Assembly: GCF_932526225.1 (NCBI RefSeq)
Contig: NC_064044.1
Location: forward strand, 13,765,453 to 13,829,452
Direction of reading: 5' to 3'
Length of the DNA: 64,000 nucleotides
Source: Nematostella vectensis
Taxonomy: Eukaryota; Cnidaria; Anthozoa; Actiniaria; Edwardsiidae
Of this stretch, positions 1 through 11,112 are shown in pieces (positions within the stretch are counted from its first letter, which is position 1; every line of letters begins with the position of its first letter). Below the pieces are notes generated by a model, which was not told the DNA's origin, ran no database searches, and saw only the letters and a program-made list of their open reading frames with translations. A program made the position numbers and the translations under genes.

Positions 1-229
1 CTAAGGGGAACCTCTATACCCCTTCTCTCGCTCGGCACTCCGCGATATGGCCGCTTCACGGAAATCTCTCTTTCTGAGCATTTTATCTTCCGGTAAACTT
101 GCAGCACTTCCTGTCCGCTGTAATACTGCGGGCTCACCCTGCTGCTCGTGACATCCGTACAGGACATGAAAGAAGACTTCCTCTTTCTCTTGGGAGTTTT
201 GTGATTAATGAATACAGAAGATAATTAAT
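1..229 (+). promoter_or_regulatory. 5' flank / leader of the SLC17 gene with a short upstream ORF
   Basis: This is upstream sequence of the transporter gene. I see no clear TATA box. A seven-codon upstream ORF (208-228, peptide MNTEDN then TAA) ends one base before the main ATG at 230. Its first codons nearly repeat the true start (MNTEED), so the start region looks locally duplicated. If the leader includes it, this uORF could lower translation of the main frame. The transcription start cannot be placed from sequence alone. Confidence 0.4.
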
Positions 230-3200
230 ATGAACACAGAGGAGGATTGCTTGCTCAGACCTGACGTGCGGAGGTCTCGCCCAGGGACGTGTTGGCGCGT
301 GAGGTACACACTCGCTTTGCTAGCATGTCTCGGCTTTTGTGTTGTGTACGGCCTCCGGGTGAATCTAAGTGTGGCACTCGTAGCGATGGTCAACTCGACG
401 TATGATGGAATCGATGGCAATACGAACTCAGAGTGTCCTGGGGGTAATACCCCAGACACCACTTATAAGGTCAGTTATGTTGTTGTAACGATCGTACATC
501 GTGTCCGTGTGGTTTGTACTCTCCTATGGAGTCATTCCGGGTTCCTGGAAAGTCAGAAAAAATTATCTGCCGATAGGATATATCCATAGGATTAATTTGC
601 TTAGAGGTGGATAGCTGTATATAAACATGAGAATATAATGTCAGAGGGGAATGTTTTTGTTATGGATCAGGCCCATGCCCAGAAAGGGGGGGTGGGGTGG
701 TGTTGGGGATTTTTTCGTTTTTTTAATTTTTTTTTAGTTGGCCCTTGACCCCCTACCCCACTTCTGACTAAGTTTTCTCAGATTTTTAAACAAATTATTT
801 TTAACTTTACAAGATCCCTTAGGGTTATGGGGACAAAATCACAGGCTGCGTCCAGCTTGTTAAATATTATTAAATTGTTAAATAGGACAGTGGTGCAATT
901 TGCAGAGGGCTCAGGATCCAGGAAAAAGTCTGACCTGTTTATGAAAAAATTGCTAAACGCTGTTGCCTCAAATAAGGGAGTGTTCATTATTTATGGCCGA
1001 GGGGGGGTTGGTTCCCACATAGGGGGGGCTAAAAAAGTTTTGGGTATGTCGATGTGGGGGACAGAAAGTGGTTGAAGGGGGGTGAAAAAGTTTCATCCAT
1101 TAAAAGTAGGAAAGTTTTTTATTTATTACTATTGAAATGAGTAATCAAAATGCAAGAAAAGCTGTTTCCTAGCATTGCCAATAACATATTTAGGCTAAAT
1201 TTACTGCTGTTGAACCATGAATGCTTTCCCACAAATGATAAAAAATCCAACAATATTTATTACTACGTAGAAGTTCATTTAAGCTTGACCTATAGGATCA
1301 ATAAAAAACAACAACTGAAATATGTGCATTTGTAAAATACACTAAGAATCTAGTACTGCAGGTTATTAGATAAAAAGTGTAAAAAGGTTACCTTTGCTTT
1401 GGACACCCCCGTGAGTACCAGATCTGGGAGATCTATCAGACCAAGGGCACATTTTATTTTTCATTAGGAGAGTCCCATGCAGTAAATATAAAATTCAAGT
1501 GAAGTGGCGCTGAATACCGACCCCCCCACCCCTCGGCCAAAAAATAATGAACACTCCCAAACAGAATGAAGACATACTTACTCTTGACCTGTTTACGGTA
1601 ACAGTTGTAGATAGAGGTCTGGATCTGTGTCTGGGGCTTAAAAAGGGGAACTTTAAATTCTTTATTCATATGTGATTGGTTTTGTTGCAGAATGGAGATT
1701 TTAACTGGGACCAAAAGACACAAGGTAGGTGCATGGATGCATGTTGGTTAAATGTACTAGATTGGCATTTGGAGGAATGTAAACAAACAAGCCAATGTAG
1801 AATTCCCCCCCCCCCTGACACTTGAAGATTGCAAAACTCTGGTTACTAGACTAGGGGGGTGGGGTGAATCTGAAATTGGAATCTGAAGCCACTGGATGGA
1901 TTTGCAGGGGATGCAGAAAAATCTTAAACAATATGAAAGTACTTGTTTCCAAATATTGGGAATTCATTGGCACTCATGAAGGCATAGATGTTCTGGGGCG
2001 AGGATGAGAAGAAAATGAGAGCCGGCAATAAAAAACCCTCTTTTTTAATTATCTGCATTCACTCTATAAGGTTTGTAAAGACAAAAAAACTCGCAGATTG
2101 AAATCTTGGGCAGTGTGCTTTTCTTGCACATTTGAATGTAATTGTTAGATACTTGTTTATGCAAATGTAATTATTGTAATATTCATATCACAGACTGCCT
2201 TAATCCATTTACCAATAATATGCTATCCGAAAGTTCTAGCATTAGCCAGTAACTCTGGCCTTTTTTTCATTGGTTATGGCATAATATTTTTTGCATATAT
2301 GCTAAAAACAGGTTTTTACAGGTTTAATTCTTGGCTCCTTTTTCTACGGATACATCTGCACACAACTCCCTGGAGGTTGGCTGGCATCCCAGTTTGGTGG
2401 AAAGCATCTGTTTGGGTTTGGTGTTCTGTGTACCTCTATCTTTACTCTTCTCACACCATGGGCAGCACATCAAGGCATCCCTATGCTCATTGCACTGAGA
2501 ATACTTGAGGGATTAGGAGAGGTAAGCTTTTCTTATCAAATATTAGTCCTTCTAGGCCTTCTAGGCAGACACCATTCTTCATGTGCCATTCCAAATCAGG
2601 GGCGTAGCTAGCATGGGGGCAGGGAGGAGCAGCTGTTCCCTGAAGAGCAGGAATAGCAAATAAAAAGCTTCTACCCCTGAGCATTTTTTTCTAGCTACGG
2701 GTTACCTTGCAAATGCAAAATTAAAGGGAGGATAAAAAAATAAGTTTGGATAACAGGTATAATATATTTTTAATTTAATAAAAGGCCTTTATATCAATCT
2801 TTTTTGTATTCATTATTGTTTCCATTTTGAATGAAAAGCATGGTGACATGTGTATGCATTGTGAGTAGTGTGAGTCATTGTCCGAAGGCTAGAATAATAG
2901 TAAGTGTGTAGGAACCCAATTAGTGAATTCATTTAGTGTGGTGCCACTATAAAAAGAGAGCAACTGATTGTGTAATGCCACTTAAATACACAACAACTCG
3001 TTGGGGGGGGGGGGGGGGGTATCTGGGCCTTTATTGCGATAGGCCGAAGCGACTCCCCTGATAAGAGGATACAAGAAACAATGAGAAAAAAAATTACATT
3101 GATGATCAGATTGCATTTTACCATGCACTGTGTAGCAGTTTTATAACAAGCATGTGCACATGACTAGTTAATTTGTGCTAATATATCTTCCGGCTATCTG

Positions 3201-6200
3201 GCATTTCCGGATGACAAGCCATTACCTCATCTGGTATTTAATCCTGATAAACAGGGTCTATCACCCACATAAAAAGAAAGCAACTGATTGTGTGATGAGC
3301 ATGCAAAGAAAGCGACTGATTGTGTGATGAGCATGCAAAGAGAGCAACTGATTGTGTGATGAGCATGCAAAGAAAGCGACTGATTGTGTGATGAGCATGC
3401 AAAGAGAGCAACTGATTGTGTAATGAGCATGCAAAGAGAGCAACTGATTGTGTGATGAGCATGCAAAGAAAGCGACTGATTGTGTAATGATGTCATTGCA
3501 CAGGGTGTCACCTTTCCAGCAATGCATGCCATATGGAGTAGCTGGGCACCACCCCTGGAGAGGAGCAAGCTCTTGACATTATCATACGCTGGTAATTGTA
3601 GTAAATAAGAGCGGAGCAAGCTCTTGAGACTGTCATATGCTGGTAATAAAGTAAATAAGAAGAAACCTCATAGGAATTTACCTAGACGTTAATATCAGGT
3701 TCCCTTATTTCAATTCTTGTATTTTGGTTGATATATTCAACCTTTCCCTCGATGATGGTCATTCACACTTCTCCTAAATTTGTGGTCTTGACCCTTGGTT
3801 TCCTCTTTGTGTTTATAATTTATCCCACCCCTTTTCTTTTTGTTAAAAATTGACCTCTGCCCCTCTTCTTCATGCTGATTTTTGCCCTCTTCTTTCATTC
3901 TTATTTTAACTCTAATTATTGTTATTATTTTTTGTTTTATTTAATCATTTATTTGGAATGGGCTGAATGTTCCTGCATTGTTATTTTGTGTGCTAAAGCA
4001 ACAATCTGTCCTTTGATTTGTAGTCTAATATGTCGACCTTGTTGTTAATAGGCTGTCAATTGGGAAACATCATATTCATGCCACTAGCGGGAGTTCTGTG
4101 TGCTTCAGAAATAGCAGGAGGCTGGCCCTCTGTGTTCTATATTTTTGGTAAGAAGAGTCTATAAAAAGTCTCTGTATTTCATAATATAAATATAGCAGGA
4201 GGCTGGCCCTTCGTGATCTATATTTTTGGTAAGAAGAGTATATAAAAAGTCTCTGTACTTCATAATATAGATATAGCAGGAGGCTGGCCCTCCGTGTTCT
4301 ATATTTTTGGTAAGAAGAGTATATAAAAAGTCTCTGTACTTCATAATATAGATATAGCAGGAGGCTGGCCCTCCGTGTTCTATATTTTTGGTAAGAAAAG
4401 TCTATAAAAAGTCTCTGTACTTCATAATATAGATATAGCAGGAGGCTGGCCCTCCGTGTTCTATATTTTTGGTAAGAAGAGTCTATAAAAAGTCTCTGTA
4501 CTTCATAATATAGATATAGCAGGAGGCTGGTCCTCTGTGTTCTATATTTTTGGTAAGAAGAGTCTATAAAAAGTCTCTGTACCTCATAATTAATTATACA
4601 CTTCATCATGTCGGTTTATAGCCTGTTTATCTTATTTGTGTAACACATGGTCTGGTAGGCTATGAAACCATATGCAAATGAGATTTTCATTTCAGTAGTA
4701 AATTCAATTTCAATCCATCTTACAACCAGACAGCTAAATTCTATTTTAATGTACAGGGATATAATACAGGAAAAGTTATATTTTTAAGACCGATAAGGGT
4801 TTTAAATATTTTAAAGACAAAACAACAAGCAAGTTGGATCTTGCAATGTGTGTGGGAATTTTATGGAAATTGCACACTCTGATTGGTCAAGGGTCGATGT
4901 GTTACTAGGACACTGACAAGCATGTATGTTGTCACAATGCGACACAACATCCCTGGAATTCCCTCCCCTTTAAGCGAGTCTGGCTTAAAGGTGCTAATTG
5001 CCTAACTGTGACAGCTCTGTGATTGACTTAGCTCCCATATATGGGGTTGTGTAAATTGTTCATAGCTGTTATATTCTAAAGGTACTTTGCACGTTGTTGG
5101 GAAATTTTAATGTAAGAAAACATGTTGTATAATAGATGCACAGATAACATCACAGCCTGTCATGAACAACAGACACATAACTACACTGCCTCTCATTGCA
5201 TTCTTTTTTGTTCGTGATAAACTGTGACATCATCTGTACATTTATTAGAGGAGGCACACACGCAAAAATGAGACATCTTATTGAGAATACAACTGTGTAA
5301 TCAAGTTTCATTTTGACAAGCAACGCATTGGTATATATTTGACATAGGTGCAACTATATTTGTACTCGTCATGTTGAGACCTTTTATTATTTGTTTAGGT
5401 TCCTTGGGCATCCTGTGGTTTGTTGTATGGACCTTGATGGTGACGGAGAAGCCTGCCGACCACCCTACCATATCTGAAGCAGAACGAGACTATATTATCT
5501 CATCTATAGGGACATCACAGGACAGGAAGACCACGGTAAGTCACTGGTTTACTCTATGATGAAAAGGTATACAATATGGTTCCTTCAGAAATGACTTCCC
5601 TTATCTTGGTAATGTGGCCTACTTGATAATGTTCCTATTGGACATAGCCAGGAATATGGGACATTACTAATAATATGGGACATTACCAGGAATATAGGAC
5701 ATAGCCAGGAATATGGGGTGTTACTGTTAATATGGGACATTACCAGGAACATAGGACATAGCCAGGAATATGGGATGTTACTAATAACATGGGACATTAA
5801 CAGGAATATAGGACATTAACAGGAATATAGGACAAAGCCAGGAATATGGGATGTTACCAGGAATATTGGACATTACCAGGAACATGGGACATTACCAGGA
5901 ATATGGGACATTACCAGGAGCATGGGACATTACCAGGAATATGGGACATTACTAATAATATGGGACATTAACAGGAATATTGGACATTACCAGGAACATG
6001 GGACATTAACAGGAATATTGGACATTACCAGGAACATGGGACATTACCAGAAATATGGGACATTACCAGGAATATGGGACATTACCAGGAATATGTGACA
6101 TTACCAGAAATATGGGACATTACCAGGAATATGGGACATTGCCAGGAATATGTGACATTACCAGAAATATTGGACATTACCAGGAACATGGGACATTACC

Positions 6201-9200
6201 AGGAATATGGGACATTACCAGGAGCATGGGACATTACCAGGAATATGGGACATTACTAATAATATGGGACATTAACAGGAATATTGGACATTACCAGGAA
6301 TATGGGACATTACCAGGAGCATGGGACATTACCAGGAATATGGGACATTACTAATAATATGGGACATTAACAGGAATATTGGACATTACCAGGAATATGG
6401 GACATTACCAGGAACATGGGACATTACCAGGAACATGGGACATTACCAGGAATATGGGACATTACCAGTAACATGGGACATTACCAGGAACATGGGACAT
6501 TAACAGGAATATGTGACATTACCAGGAATATGGGACATTACCAGGAATATGGGACATTACCAGGAACATGGGACATTACCAGGAACATGGGACATTACCA
6601 GGAACATGTGACATTACCAGAAATATGGGACATTACCAGGAATATGGGACATTACCAGGAATATGGGACATTACCAGAAATATTGGACATTACCAGGAAC
6701 ATGGGACATTACCAGGAACATGGGACATTACCAGGAATATGGGACATTACCAGGAATATGGGACATTACCAGGAATATGGGACATTACCAGGAGCATGGG
6801 ACATTACCAGGAATATGGGACATTACTAATAATATGGGACATTAACAGGAATATTGGACATTACCAGGAATATGGGACATTACCAGGAGCATGGGACATT
6901 ACCAGGAATATGGGACATTACTAATAATATGGGACATTAACAGGAATATTGGACATTACCAGGAATATGGGACATTACCAGGAATATGGGACATTACCAG
7001 GAACATGGGACATTACCAGGAATATGGGACATTACCAGGAACATGGGACATTACCAGGAATATGGGACATTACCAGGAATATGTGACATTACCAGGAATA
7101 TGTGACATTACCAGTAACATGGGACATTACCAGGAACATGGGACATTAACAGGAATATGTGACATTACCAGAAATATGGGACATTACTAATAATATGGGA
7201 CATTAACAGGGATATTGGACATTACCAGGAATATGGGACATTACCTGGGACATTACTAATAATATGGGACATTAACAGGGATATTGGACATTACCAGGAA
7301 TATGGGACATTACCAGGAATATGGGACATTACCAGGAATATGGGACATTACCAGGAACATTGGACATTACTAATAGTAATGGACATTACCAGAAATACGG
7401 GACATTACCAAGAATAGGGGAAATTACCAAAAATAATCTCACCACATTTTAGTATTTATTTAATTACAAAGGCTATTCTTTGTCCAAGTATAGAAGCAAA
7501 ACACTCCATGGTCGGCCATATGGAGCTCGCCCGCTGTGTGGGCAATTATAATCGCTCACTTCTGTAACAACTGGGGATTCTACACATTTCTGACACTTCT
7601 GCCCTCTTACTTCAAAGAAGTGCTGAACTTTTCAATCCTGACGGTGGGTATTCATGGATTGAGGTGTATGGCAGAACCTTTTTGTCTGTGTAGAGATCTA
7701 TCTATGGAGATAAAAGACAGACAAGTCTTTTTATCATAGTCCCATATTGCGATATCAAACAAACAGCAAAAGAGCTGAGAGACGGGGAGGCTTTTTCCCT
7801 TTGTAATTCTCAAAGTCTTTATGAAGATATTCCTTTTCTAAACGATATCTTATTAATGCTATAAGGAGATGCCCAGCTTTATTGCTATTTCAGAGACTAA
7901 ATTAGATTATAGGATTAGAAGTTATAATTCCATTGAAGGTTATGCTCTTTAAGCCACCACTTACCAACAAATGCCAAGTTGCATGGGAAAGTGCATCTTA
8001 AACCATGTAAATCGTCTACAAATAAAACCATCTTGCTAGGATTTTTTAAGTGGTAAATTATCTGCATCAGCATATACTCTACTCAGGCAGTTTATACAAA
8101 ATTGGAATAAGAAAATATTGCAATGTTCACCAACATGTGAACATGTTTACTCATGCAAAGACCATAACCTCTACAACACAAGATTCGCGTCACAAAATTA
8201 CAAAAAACAATAGTAAATGTAGGAAATGCATAAATAATATTATATTCAGTTACATTATTTTTTCACAGAATGGTTTTCTGTCTGCTATTCCATACGCGAC
8301 TCAGTGGCTGTTCATCGTCATCGCAGGCCAGATTGCTGATTGGCTATTACGGCGAAGGATAAGCTCCGTGTCCGATGTCCGGAAAGTCTTTTGCGTCACT
8401 GGTGGGTTGGATACTATAACATCCTCTCAGATCAGCGCTACAAAAACAAAAACCGGGGGGGGGAATTTGGGATCTTTATTGTGTGAAAGCTCTGTGGTCT
8501 AATTTGCTGTAAGAATTCCTGACGCCTAAAGTTGATGTTACATATTTATTCAAACATTTCATTTACTTTTGCACAAAAAACTAAAAGAAAACTGGAAAAA
8601 CCTTGAAAACTTGGACTCTGAGGACATTTTTTTATAAATAGAAATCCTTGGCACTTTTCTATCAGCTTTCATAATCCCGTCATGCCTTTCGTTCAGCTTT
8701 CATAATCCCGTCATGCCTTTCGTTCAGCTTTCATAATCCCGGCATGCCTCCTGGTCGCGACTAGCTACACAGGCTGCACCACCACCACCCTCTCCGTCTG
8801 CTTGTTCTCCACCGCCCTGGGGTTCACAGGCTTCAATCTGTCAGGCTTCAACGTCAATCATCTGGACATTGCGCCACGTTACGCTGGCATCCTCATGGGT
8901 ATAACTAACAGTTTTGGCACAGTACCCGGCATAGCAGCGCCGTACGTGGCCGGGTGGATAACGAATAAAAAGGTAATGTATAGTATTCTGAAGATTCCTT
9001 AAAAAGAAATGACCCACTTACCCACCAGGGGGGGGCCGGGGGTTGGGATGGTGCCACCAATGGTACCTTTTTTGGCCCGAAGCTTTTTCTTGCTAAAACT
9101 TATGTTGGCGAGGACTAAGAGGCTAAGTTCAAACGTCGTATTATCCATGAGGCGTATTCAATGCAAATGAAGATAAAACAATCGACTTGATTCATTTGCA

Positions 9201-10296
9201 TGCATTTGCATTGGATACGGCTCATCGATCAATGGATAATACGTTTGAACTTATCCTTAGTGGAATATAAACCACTAGGCTAAGTTCAAACGTCGTATTA
9301 TCCATGAGGCGTATTCAATGCAAATGAAGATAAAACAATCGACTTGATTCATTTGCATGCATTTACATTGGATACGGCTCATGGATCAATGGATAATACA
9401 TTTGAACTTAGCCTTACTGGGATATAAACCCTTAGGCTAAGTTCAAACGTCGTATTATCCATTAGGCATATTCAATGCAAATGAAGATGAAACAATCGAC
9501 TTAATTCATTTGCATGCATTTGCATTGGATACGGCTCATGGATCAATGGATAATACGTTTGAACTTAGCCTTAGTGGAATATAAACCCTTAGGCTAAGTT
9601 CAAACGTCGGATTATCCATGAGGCGTATTCAATGCAAATGAAGATAAAACAATCGACTTGATTCATTTGCATGCATTTACATTGGATACGGCTCATGGAT
9701 CAATGGATAATACGTTTGAACTTAGCCATAGTGAAATATAAACCCTTAGGCTAGGTTCAAACGTCGTATTGTCCATGAGCTGTATTTAGTACAAATGCAT
9801 GCAGATGAATCGAGTCGATTGTTTCATCTTTATTTGCATATAAAAAACTGCTCATGGATATAATACGACGTTTGAACTTAGCCTTAGGCAATCAGGAGCC
9901 TTTCTTTTAGCGGCAGAAACAGTCGTGAGAATTCACACTGATTACATTCCTTCCACAGAATAAGACATATTAGTTGACTTTGCATAGTAGCTTCTTTAAA
10001 GCACACTTGCAGCATAATAAATAATCGAAAGGCTGTCAATAATACTCACCCCATCATTCTCTGCACAGCCTGACAGGGCGCACTGGCAAATAGTGTTCTT
10101 CATCTCGGCCGGACTGTACGTCATTGGAGCCATTTCATTCGTGACGCTCAGCAAAGGCTCTGAGCGGCGATGGAATATCCCTGAAAAGGACATGATCCAG
10201 GAGGTCAAGTTACCCCGCGAAACACGCACCCCAACCCTCGCCGGCGCGCATAGAGAAGAGCCCGAGGGCTGTGACAGCATGCCCAGTGTTGTGTGA
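230..10296 (+). CDS. SLC17 family transporter (sialin / vesicular anion transporter-like), 10 exons
   Basis: Predicted 12-TM major facilitator of the SLC17 family (sialin, VGLUT, phosphate cotransporter branch), expected in lysosomal or vesicle membrane. Exons: 230-469, 1691-1724, 2322-2521, 3504-3591, 4052-4147, 5399-5535, 7494-7643, 8269-8401, 8728-8972, 10069-10296. All have GT-AG borders and matching phases; total 516 aa, close to the family's usual ~500. TM1 holds [11 protein letters not shown] (Arg43, the site matching the Salla-disease residue of sialin). Exon 2 encodes [12 protein letters not shown]; exon 3 [18 protein letters not shown]; exon 4 [21 protein letters not shown]; exon 7 [20 protein letters not shown]. 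The N-terminus carries an acidic dileucine signal (E4-EDC-LL), as in lysosomal sialin. Substrate cannot be assigned from sequence. Introns 3, 4, 5, 6, 8 and 9 and the stop region contain tandem repeats, some copying splice sites. Confidence 0.93.
3262..3495. repeat. 32-bp minisatellite in SLC17 intron 3
   Basis: About seven copies of a 32-bp unit containing GCATGCAAAGARAGC and GACTGATTGTGTGATGA. The array runs to within about 10 bp of the exon 4 acceptor (AG at 3502-3503). A single stray unit lies at about 2956-2985 in the same intron. Antisense open frames here are only repeat translations. Confidence 0.9.
3553..3660 (+). repeat. Duplicated 3' end and donor of SLC17 exon 4
   Basis: The last ~40 bases of exon 4 plus the start of the intron (from GAGCAAGCTCTTGA through GCTG|GTAAT and GTAAATAAGA) recur immediately downstream at about 3612-3660 with a few differences. 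The second copy keeps a GT donor after GCTG. The first donor (3592) matches the reading frame into exon 5. Confidence 0.85.
4111..4590 (+). repeat. 81-bp x6 tandem repeat made of SLC17 exon 5 3' end plus donor
   Basis: Six copies start at 4111, 4192, 4273, 4354, 4435 and 4516, period exactly 81 bp. Each begins with the last ~37 bases of exon 5 (coding [12 protein letters not shown]) followed by its donor TTTTG|GTAAGAA and ~40 bp of intron. Copy 1 is the real exon end. Use of a later donor would retain intron reading into TAA after GTAAGAAGAGTCTA. The open antisense frame over the array is explained by the period being a multiple of three. Confidence 0.95.
5640..7435. repeat. 19-bp minisatellite in SLC17 intron 6
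   Basis: About 1.8 kb of a 19-bp unit (GGGACATTACCAGGAATAT and variants such as CAGGAACATG, CAGGAGCATG, CTAATAATATG), roughly 90 copies. It fills most of the intron between exons 6 and 7. Variants recur in blocks, suggesting higher-order duplication. Plus-strand open frames with repeated [19 protein letters not shown] are repeat artefacts because 19 bp cycles through three frames. Confidence 0.97.
8663..8755 (+). repeat. 31-bp x3 repeat triplicating the SLC17 exon 9 acceptor
   Basis: Three tandem 31-bp copies of CAG|CTTTCATAATCCCG plus TCATGCC give AG acceptors at 8664-8665, 8695-8696 and 8726-8727. Only the third continues the frame (exon 9 from 8728, reading [16 protein letters not shown]). 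The first two run into stops (TAA and TAG). Confidence 0.93.
9121..9886. mobile_element. Tandem array of five palindromic (MITE-like) 157-bp units in SLC17 intron 9
   Basis: Units begin at 9121, 9278, 9435, 9592 and 9749, period 157 bp. Each is itself an inverted repeat: it opens with GGCTAAGTTCAAACGTCG and TATTATCCATGAG and closes with the complement, ending ACGTTTGAACTTAGCC. The centre carries ATGCAAATGAAGATAAAACA and CATTTGCATGCA. The fifth unit has its centre in the opposite orientation. No coding capacity, so a non-autonomous element that has been amplified in tandem. Confidence 0.88.
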
Positions 10297-11112
10297 CAGC
10301 AGGACTAGTGTTGTGTGACCGCAGGACTAGGGCTGTGACAGCACGCCTAGCGTTGTGTGACAGGACGCCATGTGTTGTGTGACAGCAGGACTAGTGTTGT
10401 GTGACAGCAGGACTAGTGTTGTGTGACAGCACGTCAAGTGTTGTGTGACAGCACGCCAAGTGTTGTTTGACAGCAGTACTAGTGTTGTGTGACAGCAGGA
10501 CTAGTGTTGTGTTACAGCAGGACTAGTGTTGTGTGACAGCACGCCAAGTGTTGTGTGACAGCAGGACTAGTGTCGTGTAACAGCAGTACTAGTGTTGTGT
10601 GATAGTATGCCTAGTGTTGTTTGACAGCAGGACAAGTGTTGTGTGACAGCAGGACTAGGGTTGTGACAGCACGCCTAGTGTTGTGTGACAGCAGGACTAG
10701 TGTTGTGTGACCGCAGGACTAGGTCTGTGACAGCACGCCTAGCGTTGTGTGACAGGACGCCATGTGTTGTGTGACAGCACGCCTAGCGTTGTGTGACAGG
10801 ACGCCATGTGTTGTGTGACAGCAGGACTAGTGTTGTGTGACAGCACGTCAAGTGTTGTGTGACAGCAGGACTAGTGTCGTGTAACAGCAGTACTAGTGTT
10901 GTGTGATAGTACGCCTAGTGTTGTTTGACATCAGGACAAGTGTTGTGTGACAGCAGGACAAGTGTTGTTTGACAGCAGGACAAGTGTTGTGTGACAGCAG
11001 GACAAGTGTTGTGTGACAGCAGGACTAGGGTTGTGACAGCACGCCTAGTGTTGTGTGACAGCAAGCCAAGTGTTGTGTGACAGCACTTCTTGTGTTTTGT
11101 GACAGCACGCAA
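10262..11112. repeat. 23-bp minisatellite starting inside the last codons of the SLC17 gene
   Basis: About 36 copies of GTGTTGTGTGACAGC-AGGACTAG and variants. The first degenerate unit supplies the final codons and the TGA (10294-10296) of the transporter, whose C-terminus reads GCDSMPSVV. The rest is 3' UTR or intergenic. Confidence 0.93.

Noticed and set aside
4076-4609. 177-residue minus-strand open frame
   Set aside because: Translation of the antisense of an 81-bp repeat; the period divisible by three keeps the frame open. No start context or homology.
5640-7435. Several plus-strand frames reading [12 protein letters not shown] repeats
   Set aside because: Artefact of a 19-bp minisatellite open in all three frames, inside a spliced intron.
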